This document shows, in pieces, positions 1-6,339 of a stretch of 27,176 bases of DNA. The stretch spans positions 1-27,176 of the forward strand of contig JALUMJ010000139.1 in NCBI GenBank assembly GCA_027040375.1, in the 5' to 3' direction. Within the stretch, counting starts at the first letter, position 1, and the number at the start of each line of letters is the position of its first letter. The stretch is from Campylobacteraceae bacterium. Lineage in GTDB: Bacteria; Campylobacterota; Campylobacteria; Campylobacterales; Sulfurospirillaceae. The notes under the pieces are model-generated. The model saw only the letters and a program-made list of their open reading frames with translations. It made no database searches and was not told where the DNA came from. The position numbers and the translations under genes are program-made.

Positions 1-1
1 A

Positions 2-76
2 GCTTTACAAAATGCAGGAAAATTTTGCACACATGAGGTCGATAATCCAACATATAAAGTAGTCAGGGATTATTAA
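2..76 (+). CDS. Possible C-terminal end of an unidentified protein entering from the left edge
   Basis: From base 2 an open frame of 24 codons runs to a TAA stop at 74-76 and reads as a mixed, hydrophilic C-terminus ending in VVRDY. It would converge on the radical SAM gene and overlap its last 14 bases. The piece is too short to assign to a family. The minus-strand alternative (a short frame starting MLDYRP and running off the edge) looks less protein-like but cannot be excluded. Confidence 0.35.
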   Translation, partial: ALQNAGKFCTHEVDNPTYKVVRDY

Positions 77-920
77 ACCTATCTTTAAAAGTGCATTTTT
101 GACAAAGTTCTTCTTTGGCTTTGCCCTCTCTAAAGCCTTTGATTATATTTTGGGCTCTTGAGCCACTTAATATCTCTTTTAAGCTTTTTACATGTAAGCT
201 TCCCAAATCCATGATTCCATCACCATCAAGGCAACATGGGACAACTGTTCCATCTGCTAGTATGGCTATTTGCGAAGTTAAACCATGACAAAAGCCATCT
301 GTTTTGGTTTTATTTTTAAGGCTTGGCCATTGAAAATAGTTGTCAAAATGCACTAAAATCTTTTTAGCCAATCTTATAGATTTTGGAGGATTTAAAAGCA
401 AATCCTTATCAAATTTTATATCAAAATATAAAGATAATTTCTGAAATATCTGTTGATTATAGTGATTTTCAGATCCATTTTCATCCAAATTCCAAAGTCT
501 GAGATTGATAAAAACCTCATCATCAACTCTTTTTTCACAAAGCTTTAATACCTCATCCATATACTCATCAAATGTGCATCTCATAGTATTTTTATTAAAA
601 CTATTAAGAGATATATTTATCTGTCTTAAACACTTATGAAATATATTTTTATGTTTAGCCAAGTAAGCACCACTAGTCGTAATCATCACTTGAAAATTTT
701 GCTCATAGGCTATGAGCAAATAATCTTCAATATTGCTAAGAGTAAGCGGATCGCCCATCACATGTAAGGCTATTTCTTTTGTATATGGTGAGAGTTCTTT
801 TAAAACATGAGTGAAAAAATCTAGCTCCATAGTGGTTGCGGGTTGTAGCTTTTGGGGACAAAAACTACACTCTAATCCACAAATATTTGTAATCTCTACA
901 TAAGCCCTATGGAATCTCAA
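63..920 (-). CDS. Radical SAM/SPASM domain protein
   Basis: A predicted cytosolic iron-sulfur enzyme that cleaves S-adenosylmethionine to start radical chemistry; the substrate is unknown. The CxxxCxxC cluster motif is Cys14, Cys18 and Cys21, close to the N-terminus as in the MoaA/PqqE/SPASM group. A C-terminal SPASM-like region (about 211-280) has Cys211, the paired Cys229-Cys230 after an ADGTVVP stretch, and Cys273/Cys276, enough to hold an auxiliary cluster. SPASM enzymes commonly modify peptides or proteins, but no precursor peptide is visible beside it. The start is TTG at 918-920, three bases after the stop of the mini-thioredoxin gene, so the two are probably co-transcribed from the ArsR-type promoter at 1305-1345. 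The family call is firm; a role in arsenic or thiol metabolism is inferred only from the promoter and partner gene. Confidence 0.88.
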   Translation of the reverse strand: MRFHRAYVEITNICGLECSFCPQKLQPATTMELDFFTHVLKELSPYTKEIALHVMGDPLTLSNIEDYLLIAYEQNFQVMITTSGAYLAKHKNIFHKCLRQINISLNSFNKNTMRCTFDEYMDEVLKLCEKRVDDEVFINLRLWNLDENGSENHYNQQIFQKLSLYFDIKFDKDLLLNPPKSIRLAKKILVHFDNYFQWPSLKNKTKTDGFCHGLTSQIAILADGTVVPCCLDGDGIMDLGSLHVKSLKEILSGSRAQNIIKGFREGKAKEELCQKCTFKDRFNNP

Positions 921-923
921 ATT

Positions 924-1160
924 TTAATTTTCTTTTATGAGTTTTACTATTTCATCAACACTTAAAACTTTGCCCGTACTTTTCACCACACCATCAATCA
1001 CAAGTCCAGGAGTGCTCATCACGCCATAATCCATAATCTTTTGGATATCTTCCACCTTTTCAACTGTATGAAATCCGCCAACTTGTGCTATAGCTTTTTT
1101 TACTACTTCTTCAAGTGTTTTACACTTTGAACATCCTGTTCCTAGTATCTCTACTTTCAT
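924..1160 (-). CDS. Mini-thioredoxin (redox-active disulfide protein 2 family)
   Basis: A 78-residue thioredoxin-fold protein. Cys10-SK-Cys13 sits in the GCxxCK context of the 'redox-active disulfide protein 2' family, with the cis-proline at Pro51 in MSTPG. It has no signal peptide, so it is cytosolic. Members of this family are often found beside ArsP/DUF318-type permeases, where they may reduce or deliver thiol-bound metalloids; that role is inferred. The ATG has a good AGGAG ribosome site seven bases upstream. It is the first gene after the ArsR-type promoter at 1305-1345 and is followed three bases later by the radical SAM gene. A long leader with three small hairpins separates promoter and start. 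Confidence 0.9.
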   Translation of the reverse strand: MKVEILGTGCSKCKTLEEVVKKAIAQVGGFHTVEKVEDIQKIMDYGVMSTPGLVIDGVVKSTGKVLSVDEIVKLIKEN

Positions 1161-1177
1161 TTTATTTCTCCTTTTTT

Positions 1178-1288
1178 ATGGGCAAAGCCCATTAAAAATT
1201 CCCCTCACTAAAGCTTCGCCTTTGGCGAGAATAATTTACACTTTATTATTAAAAATTCCCCGCTACTTTTGCTTCGCCTTTGGCGAGA
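1178..1288 (-). repeat. Hairpin-bearing direct repeats in the leader of the mini-thioredoxin gene
   Basis: Two copies of a unit of about 40 bp lie at 1191-1230 and 1248-1288. Each has ATTAAAAATTCCCC, a short variable stretch, then GCTTCGCCTTTGGCGAGA. The latter folds as TCGCC-TTT-GGCGA. A third hairpin, ATGGGC-AAA-GCCCAT (1178-1192), sits just upstream of the ribosome site. All three lie between promoter and start codon, so they would be in the 5' leader of the transcript. They could be REP-like elements or leader structures; none carries a T-run, so they are not convincing terminators. Confidence 0.75.
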
Positions 1289-1304
1289 AGAGTTTATGTT
1301 TTGG

Positions 1305-1345
1305 AATTATAGCAGAATATTCACAATATATCAAGATATATTGAT
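1305..1345 (-). promoter_or_regulatory. ArsR-type promoter/operator, copy 1
   Basis: On the minus strand this reads -35 TTGATA (1329-1334), a 17-bp spacer and -10 TATAAT (1306-1311), a near-ideal sigma-70 promoter firing left toward the mini-thioredoxin and radical SAM genes. An inverted repeat ATCAA-N6-TTGAT (1330-1345) overlaps the -35 box. That motif is known from operators of ArsR-family repressors. The 41 bp match 17936-17976 with one difference. Repression by an ArsR protein is inferred. Confidence 0.8.
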
Positions 1346-1361
1346 TTATGGTTATAGATGG

Positions 1362-2606
1362 CTAAATAATCAGTCCAGCACCGATAGTAAGTATTCCTAG
1401 AATTATAAGCACTATTGCGCTTAGAACTCCAATTTTATTTTTTGAAAATATATATGAATAAAAAGCTTTCAAAATATTGTTACTTCCAGCGGCTATCAGT
1501 ATGGCTGCCGATGCTTCTTGCGCGCTAACACTAAATTTTGATGACAAAATAGATAGGACAAAAGGGTCGATATCTGTAAATCCGACTATAAAAGACAGAA
1601 CATTTAATCCCAAACCGCCATATCTACTTAGCACAAAATGCGTAAGCGAAGCCATCGCGATAAACAAAAACGCAAACAAAAATGCGGTACCAAGTTCGAG
1701 TGGATTTTGATCTTCATCTTCATTTATATTTGAATTTAAATCTTTTCTTGCTCTATGATAAAAAAACATAGAAACAAGAGATGTAATCAATGCCAAAGCT
1801 ACAAATGGTATGGTTAAATTATTTGCAATATCCATGTTAAAAGCAAAGGCGATACCAAGCAATCTAAGATACATAATAGCTGTAGCGATTACAATCGAAG
1901 AGACAAATAAGTCAGTAGATTTACTAGACCTTGCTTTCTTTGCCAAAACTATAGTTGTAGCTGTACTTGAATATATGCCCCCCAAGATACCAGTAAGCCA
2001 ATAGCCTTTATCTTTAAAAATATATCGCTTAAGGATATATCCTATGTATGAAAACATCGAAACTATAACAACAGCTAGCCAAACTTTGAAAAATGAAACT
2101 GGTATGAGTTCATGTATATTTCCCCTAGGAAGCAGGGGCAAAATCACACCACTTAAAAGAACAACTTTTGCAAGAGTTTCTACTTCTCGCTCATCAAAAA
2201 TCTTATAAAATCTTTTCAATCTCTTATTTAAATTCGATATAAATACAATAGCGATAAAAACTACTATCAAAAACCAAGCATCAAATTTAAGTATGATAAT
2301 TCCAAATGAATACACCAAAGAAGTCAGCAAAAACAAGAGAATTCCACTTTTTTTGCTTTGCAGTTTCTTGTAATAAAACAGTAAAAAATGCACACTAATC
2401 GCAACATAACCTATCATATACAAATATATATTTATTTTAGCAAATACATAACTCATTAGCGCGATAAACGCGTAAGTTCTAACACTTCCTATCTCTTTTG
2501 AAGAGTCTTTTTTAAGTCTGTGGGTTTTTATATCAAGACCAATCAAAAATCCTGCTAAAATAACAATGACAATCTTTACCCATTCTTGATTTAATAGCGT
2601 ATCCAC
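1362..2606 (-). CDS. MgtC/SapB-DUF4010 family membrane protein
   Basis: A 414-residue integral membrane protein. The N-terminal part has the MgtC/SapB-like GFLIGLD and SVRTYAFIAL segments, and the C-terminal part is the DUF4010 domain with the signature LGGIYSSTATT. About twelve hydrophobic segments are visible, with no soluble domain. Family members are linked to growth at low Mg2+ or to ion homeostasis, but no transport substrate is established. The start is GTG with AGGGG upstream. A likely promoter of its own lies at 2633-2661, so it may be expressed separately from the CDF gene before it. The next gene downstream has the ArsR-type promoter. Confidence 0.85.
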   Translation of the reverse strand: MDTLLNQEWVKIVIVILAGFLIGLDIKTHRLKKDSSKEIGSVRTYAFIALMSYVFAKINIYLYMIGYVAISVHFLLFYYKKLQSKKSGILLFLLTSLVYSFGIIILKFDAWFLIVVFIAIVFISNLNKRLKRFYKIFDEREVETLAKVVLLSGVILPLLPRGNIHELIPVSFFKVWLAVVIVSMFSYIGYILKRYIFKDKGYWLTGILGGIYSSTATTIVLAKKARSSKSTDLFVSSIVIATAIMYLRLLGIAFAFNMDIANNLTIPFVALALITSLVSMFFYHRARKDLNSNINEDEDQNPLELGTAFLFAFLFIAMASLTHFVLSRYGGLGLNVLSFIVGFTDIDPFVLSILSSKFSVSAQEASAAILIAAGSNNILKAFYSYIFSKNKIGVLSAIVLIILGILTIGAGLII

Positions 2607-2632
2607 TTCCCACCCCTGTAAATATTTACGAT

Positions 2633-2661
2633 ATTGTACAATTTTTTACATATAAACACAA
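2633..2661 (-). promoter_or_regulatory. Putative promoter of the MgtC/DUF4010 gene
   Basis: On the minus strand, TTGTGT (2656-2661) and TACAAT (2633-2638) are separated by 17 bp, about 25 bases before the GTG start. The -35 is weak. An inverted repeat TTAGATA/TATCTAA (2666-2672 and 2693-2699), overlapping the stop of the upstream CDF gene, lies just before it. Confidence 0.4.
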
Positions 2662-2691
2662 TATTTTAGATAATGAGTATTGTTGCATTTT

Positions 2692-3600
2692 CTATCTAAT
2701 AATTAAACCCTTGTCTTCACAATTTCCAAATTCTGATTGGATAGTGGCATGGGTGATAGCAAATTTTTCTTTTAATAAAACTGCTATATCTTCACATATT
2801 TTAGAAGTAAGCGACAAAGGCAAATCAGCATCAAAATCTACATGTGCTTCTAAATGTATATCTTTGTCATCAAGCTTCCATACATGCATATGATGCACAT
2901 TTGCTATATGGTCAAATTTTTCGATTTCAAGTTTGATTTTTTCTATATTTATCTCTTTTGGTGTTGATTGCATCAAGATTTCAATGGACTCAAACACAAG
3001 CGAATAAGAGGCATATATAAGATAAAAAGCTATGATTATAGTCACAACAGGGTCAATCCAAAACCAACCAAAATATTTCATACCAAGTCCACCAATCAAT
3101 ACAGCGATAGAAGTCATAACATCAGTCAAAAGATGAAGGTAAGCTGATTTGATATTTACATCATCATGGGAATCGCTTTTTAACAAAACTACACTTGCAA
3201 AGTTTAAAACTATACTCAAAATCGCCATATATATCACAAGATTTGACTCGATTACATGTGGATTAAAAAACCTTATGATTGCCTCATAGATTAGATATGT
3301 ACCAATCACCACTAAAACTGAAGAGTTAAATAGTGCTGCTAAAATCTTTGATCTCTTATATCCAAAAGTTTTTTCATAATTGGCATCTTTTGTGGATAAA
3401 ATGTTTGCAAATTTTGCGACAACTAAGGCTAAAACATCACTAAAATTATGCAATGCATCACTCATAAGAGCGAGTGAGCCAGAAATCATACCTGCTACTA
3501 CTTGAGCAACAGTGATGATGATATTTAATATAATTGTTATGATTAAATTTTTGCCTTTTAAGTCTCCATGATGATGCTCATGTTCTGTGTGTTCTGACAT
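2692..3600 (-). CDS. Cation diffusion facilitator metal exporter (CzcD/ZitB-like)
   Basis: A proton-coupled exporter of Zn2+ or similar divalent ions from the cytosol. It has six predicted membrane helices and the two metal-site motifs of Zn-type CDFs: HNFSD in TM2 and HLLTD in TM5 (HxxxD each). A His-rich N-terminus (EHTEHEHHH) and a soluble C-terminal domain (about 205-302) with HHMHVW are also typical. The gene could begin at either of two adjacent ATGs. The second (ending at 3600) is preferred because the AGGA site is only three bases from the first (3603). It follows the periplasmic thioredoxin gene by about 10 bases, so it belongs to the same transcription unit. The metal preference cannot be read with certainty. 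Confidence 0.93.
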   Translation of the reverse strand: MSEHTEHEHHHGDLKGKNLIITIILNIIITVAQVVAGMISGSLALMSDALHNFSDVLALVVAKFANILSTKDANYEKTFGYKRSKILAALFNSSVLVVIGTYLIYEAIIRFFNPHVIESNLVIYMAILSIVLNFASVVLLKSDSHDDVNIKSAYLHLLTDVMTSIAVLIGGLGMKYFGWFWIDPVVTIIIAFYLIYASYSLVFESIEILMQSTPKEINIEKIKLEIEKFDHIANVHHMHVWKLDDKDIHLEAHVDFDADLPLSLTSKICEDIAVLLKEKFAITHATIQSEFGNCEDKGLIIR

Positions 3601-3611
3601 CATATTTCCTT

Positions 3612-3992
3612 TTATAAGATTTTCAATCTTTTTAAATTTTCTACTAACCTATCTTGTTTGATTGCTCCAATATGACTTCCAATATAATTTCCTTTTTCAT
3701 CAATAAAAATTTGTGTAGGAATCATTCTGACTTTAAATTTGCGTGCAGATTTCATGTCCTTGTAAATATTAATAAAATAAATATTTGCATTTTTATATTT
3801 ATTTTTTAGCTTATATAAAATCTTATCCATTTCAATACAAGAGCGGCAACTTGCAGAACCAAATTCAAGCATCACGGCCTTTCCATTTCCAATTTTAACC
3901 TGAGAAAAAGGAGTGGCTTCGAGCATCGGTTCTTCTGCAAAAAGACTAATGCCCACAAAAAATAATACCAATATCGTAAAAACTGTCTTCAT
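3612..3992 (-). CDS. Periplasmic thioredoxin-fold protein
   Basis: A 126-residue exported thioredoxin-like protein. Residues 1-19 form a signal peptide (hydrophobic core ending in LFA). The active site is Cys49-RS-Cys52 in SASCRSC, and the cis-proline is Pro91 in MIPTQ. This resembles thioredoxins that receive electrons from CcdA/DsbD-type membrane proteins and reduce periplasmic disulfides. The gene lies 8 bases after the ccdA-like gene on the same strand, which supports a CcdA-thioredoxin pair. AGGAG sits five bases before the ATG. The client protein is unknown; cytochrome c maturation is possible, but no heme-handling genes lie nearby. Confidence 0.88.
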   Translation of the reverse strand: MKTVFTILVLFFVGISLFAEEPMLEATPFSQVKIGNGKAVMLEFGSASCRSCIEMDKILYKLKNKYKNANIYFINIYKDMKSARKFKVRMIPTQIFIDEKGNYIGSHIGAIKQDRLVENLKRLKIL

Positions 3993-4000
3993 AAATACTC

Positions 4001-4705
4001 CTAATAAATAATATACGCCTTATAAGCAAAATACAAACTAATAATAAATAGTGTAACGATAAAAAATGCATTGATTATCTTACTAATTTTATTTAAAATA
4101 CTTGAACTAGCGATATTTTGTGCAAAACCTATGGAAATCCCTGCTACTAGCAGCAAACTCCCATGACCCACCGCGAATGCTAATACTAAAAGGTAGGAGT
4201 AAATCCAACCACTATTTTCGGCCACTGTTATTATGGCTATCAAAGGGGCTGTTGCACAAGGGGAGCTAACAAGCCCAAATATCAAACCAATTATAATCGC
4301 ACCATAAAGTTTGAGTTTTATAAACTTGCTTGCTACTTTTTGTTTATTTATGCTTCCAAAACTGCCCATGGCATAAAATACAACTAGCATCGTTGCAAAA
4401 CTTGCTAATCCATAAGCCCAAAAAGGAGCAACACTTAGCATTATCCCAATTTTCGAGACTAACAGCATCAGTATTGAAAAACTTATAACAAGCCCTATAG
4501 CAAACAACAAAGAAAATTTATATATAAAAATCTTTCTGTGTCTCTTATCTAAATCTTCACTAAGAGCAACTGCGCTTCCTGTTAAAAGAGGAAGAGTGAT
4601 GATTGAGCAAGGCGCCAAAGATGTGACAACCCCAATAACAAATGATGACAAAATCGCAATCACACCATATGCTTGAATATACTCAACAAGCAAGTTCGTC
4701 ATCAT
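4001..4705 (-). CDS. CcdA-like thiol:disulfide electron-transfer membrane protein
   Basis: A six-helix inner-membrane protein of the CcdA/DsbD-transmembrane family, which passes electrons from cytosolic thioredoxin to periplasmic acceptors. The paired redox cysteines are visible in the two internal repeats: SLAPC (Cys33) in the first helix and SSPC (Cys150) in the fourth. At 234 residues it is normal for stand-alone CcdA. The start overlaps the end of the upstream thioredoxin-like gene by 23 bases. Two adjacent ATGs are possible (4705 or 4702), with GGGA just upstream. The immediately downstream periplasmic thioredoxin is its likely partner. Related 'sulfite exporter TauE/SafE family' proteins are sometimes annotated for such sequences, but the PC motifs favour CcdA. 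Confidence 0.88.
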   Translation of the reverse strand: MMTNLLVEYIQAYGVIAILSSFVIGVVTSLAPCSIITLPLLTGSAVALSEDLDKRHRKIFIYKFSLLFAIGLVISFSILMLLVSKIGIMLSVAPFWAYGLASFATMLVVFYAMGSFGSINKQKVASKFIKLKLYGAIIIGLIFGLVSSPCATAPLIAIITVAENSGWIYSYLLVLAFAVGHGSLLLVAGISIGFAQNIASSSILNKISKIINAFFIVTLFIISLYFAYKAYIIY

Positions 4706-5015
4706 TTCCCTTTTGTGTGATAAAAATAAATATCTTTTCTATCTCTTCGGCTGATATAAGACCTTCTATTATAATTTTACCATTTAATATAACAGATGGA
4801 TCAGCTCTTACACCAGCTTTTATCGCTTCTTTTGTATCATAGACATATTGCACTTTAACTCTTAGGGCAAGATGTTTTATGCTACACATAATTCTTTTTG
4901 AAATCTTCAAACATTCCAATTTTCCACCATAGATATGTATCTCATAAAGAGGAAAGTCTTTATGTTTTTCATTTAGAATTTCATCTTTTTGTAATGGGTG
5001 ACAAAAATTATCCAT
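4683..5015 (-). CDS. Thioredoxin-like protein with incomplete CxxC site
   Basis: A 110-residue protein whose C-terminal half reads as a thioredoxin fold: ADPSVILNGKII with the cis-proline (Pro73), followed by an EEIEKI helix. Where the mini-thioredoxin family has GCxxC, this one has GKLEC, so only the second cysteine (Cys35) is kept. Other cysteines are Cys5, Cys44 and Cys110. A dithiol exchange reaction by the usual route is therefore unlikely; a binding or single-thiol role is possible. The start at 5015 is chosen because AGGA lies seven bases upstream. An in-frame ATG at 5036 lies upstream of that ribosome site. The gene lies between the TauE-like gene and ccdA and overlaps ccdA. Confidence 0.72.
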   Translation of the reverse strand: MDNFCHPLQKDEILNEKHKDFPLYEIHIYGGKLECLKISKRIMCSIKHLALRVKVQYVYDTKEAIKAGVRADPSVILNGKIIIEGLISAEEIEKIFIFITQKGNDDELAC

Positions 5016-5036
5016 AGACTTTTCCTTTTTTATCAT

Positions 5037-5771
5037 TTAGATTAATTTTATCATCATCTTTATAGCTAAAAGATACAAAACTATGCCTATGAGTTTTTTA
5101 ACTTGTGATTGAGATAGCTTAAAGTGCATTATTTTTCCACCTAAGTATCCGCCTATCAGAGCTGCAACTGTGACATCAGCCAATAGATACCAATCCATAT
5201 GCACAAATTGCAAATATGTTATAAACGCACCAAAAGATGAAAAAGGAATCACAAAGCTAACTCCATAAGCTGCTTTTTTTGCATCAAATCCCAAAAGAAT
5301 AAGAAGTGGCATTATCAATGCGCCTCCACCAACTCCTAACATCCCTGAAACTATACCAACACTAAATCCTATGACATACAAAATCCATGTTTTTGTATAA
5401 CTTGTCTTTGCTTCTCTTTTGTAAAAAAGCATCAAAGTTGCACTTACAAACAAGAAAGCTATCAACATCCACATCAAGATTTTATGATCCACAAACTGTG
5501 AAAGATAGGCTCCGATTGGGGTTGAAACCAAAACGGCAATCACCAAAGGTAATACAAATTTAAAATCAAGCACGCCTCTGTAAAAGTTCATCACACTTGC
5601 ACTAAATGTTGAAGATGTATTTACAAAAAGAGCCAATGCTCGGGAGAGATTGAAACTCTGCCCAAGCATAGGAAATATAGAGACCAATGCTATCGCGCTC
5701 CCAACGCCACCCATCGCAAAAAAGGTCGAGAAAAACAGTGTAATAGCAAAGTATAGTATATAATCATACAT
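5037..5771 (-). CDS. TauE/SafE family sulfur-compound exporter
   Basis: About 245 residues with roughly eight hydrophobic segments and two internal halves, the layout of TauE/SafE (DUF81) permeases. The glycine-rich segments MGGVGSA near the N-terminus and GMLGVGGGALIMP in the middle are characteristic. Members move sulfite, sulfonates or other small sulfur anions. The adjacent rhodanese gene (its stop directly abuts) supports a sulfur role. Two ATGs follow that stop; the second is preferred because AGGA is six bases from it and only three from the first (5774). The transported compound and direction are inferred. Confidence 0.87.
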   Translation of the reverse strand: MYDYILYFAITLFFSTFFAMGGVGSAIALVSIFPMLGQSFNLSRALALFVNTSSTFSASVMNFYRGVLDFKFVLPLVIAVLVSTPIGAYLSQFVDHKILMWMLIAFLFVSATLMLFYKREAKTSYTKTWILYVIGFSVGIVSGMLGVGGGALIMPLLILLGFDAKKAAYGVSFVIPFSSFGAFITYLQFVHMDWYLLADVTVAALIGGYLGGKIMHFKLSQSQVKKLIGIVLYLLAIKMMIKLI

Positions 5772-5774
5772 CAT

Positions 5775-6140
5775 CTATCCTAAGTTTATATCTTTTGCTT
5801 TGCCACCTTTTAATCTTCCCATCAAAGCTAACAATCCGCCATTTAGTGTTCTAGCATCGTAACCTTTAAATCTCAAATAATCTTTTGCCATGCTCGCTCT
5901 GTATTCCATAGGGCATGCACATACTATAGCTTTATCTTTTGGGAGTTCGTCTAATCTATCAGGTAGCTCATTATATGGAATTTTTGTAGCAAAACTAAGT
6001 CCCCATACTTTTGTTTCAAAAGGGTATCTGATATCCAATAAAATTGCTTCATCATTATTAAACATTTCTATCATCTTTTCTACATCCACTTTCATAGGTG
6101 GAACATCTTTCATTACCGTATTTCTTACCATTTCATCCAT
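5775..6140 (-). CDS. Single-domain rhodanese with a CPMEYR active loop
   Basis: A 121-residue cytosolic rhodanese, a sulfur carrier that forms a persulfide on its catalytic cysteine. The fold is marked by LLDIRYPFE (about 34-42), IPYNEL, the loop C-A-CPMEYRAS (about 74-83) and LNGGLLALM. The catalytic residue should be Cys76, which fits the usual C-x4-R spacing to Arg81; Cys74 two residues earlier is an unusual extra thiol. The start at 6140 is chosen because AGGAG lies seven bases upstream; an in-frame ATG at 6155 would place that ribosome site inside the gene. It abuts the TauE-like exporter gene and follows a small acidic protein gene by one base, suggesting one sulfur-handling unit. Confidence 0.86.
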   Translation of the reverse strand: MDEMVRNTVMKDVPPMKVDVEKMIEMFNNDEAILLDIRYPFETKVWGLSFATKIPYNELPDRLDELPKDKAIVCACPMEYRASMAKDYLRFKGYDARTLNGGLLALMGRLKGGKAKDINLG

Positions 6141-6141
6141 C

Positions 6142-6336
6142 TTAATTCTCCTCATTTTCTTTTTTTAATTCATCTAATGCCTCTTGCATCACCTCAATTA
6201 TCTTCTGCGCCGCTTCTTCGTCGTCCATCTCAGGGACGCTCCAACCCTCAAAGGTCATATTCATTTTAAATATAGCTCTGACTTCTCTTCTTATCTCATT
6301 TCTTAGCGATTGTACGCCTTTTTGTGTCTCATCCAC
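6142..6336 (-). CDS. Small acidic helical protein of unknown function
   Basis: A 64-residue soluble protein, rich in Glu, Asp and Lys, with no cysteine and no membrane segment. The first part is charged (RNEIRREVRAIF) and the last part (about 40-64) reads as an amphipathic helix. The GTG start has AGGAG six bases upstream, and the stop lies one base before the rhodanese ATG, so it is almost certainly translated and coupled to that gene. I do not recognise the family. It could be an accessory or regulatory partner of the rhodanese/TauE pair, inferred from position only. Confidence 0.7.
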   Translation of the reverse strand: MDETQKGVQSLRNEIRREVRAIFKMNMTFEGWSVPEMDDEEAAQKIIEVMQEALDELKKENEEN

Positions 6337-6339
6337 CGT

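Noticed and set aside
1178..1230. Leader hairpins considered as intrinsic terminators
   Set aside because: No T-run follows on either strand in the needed position.
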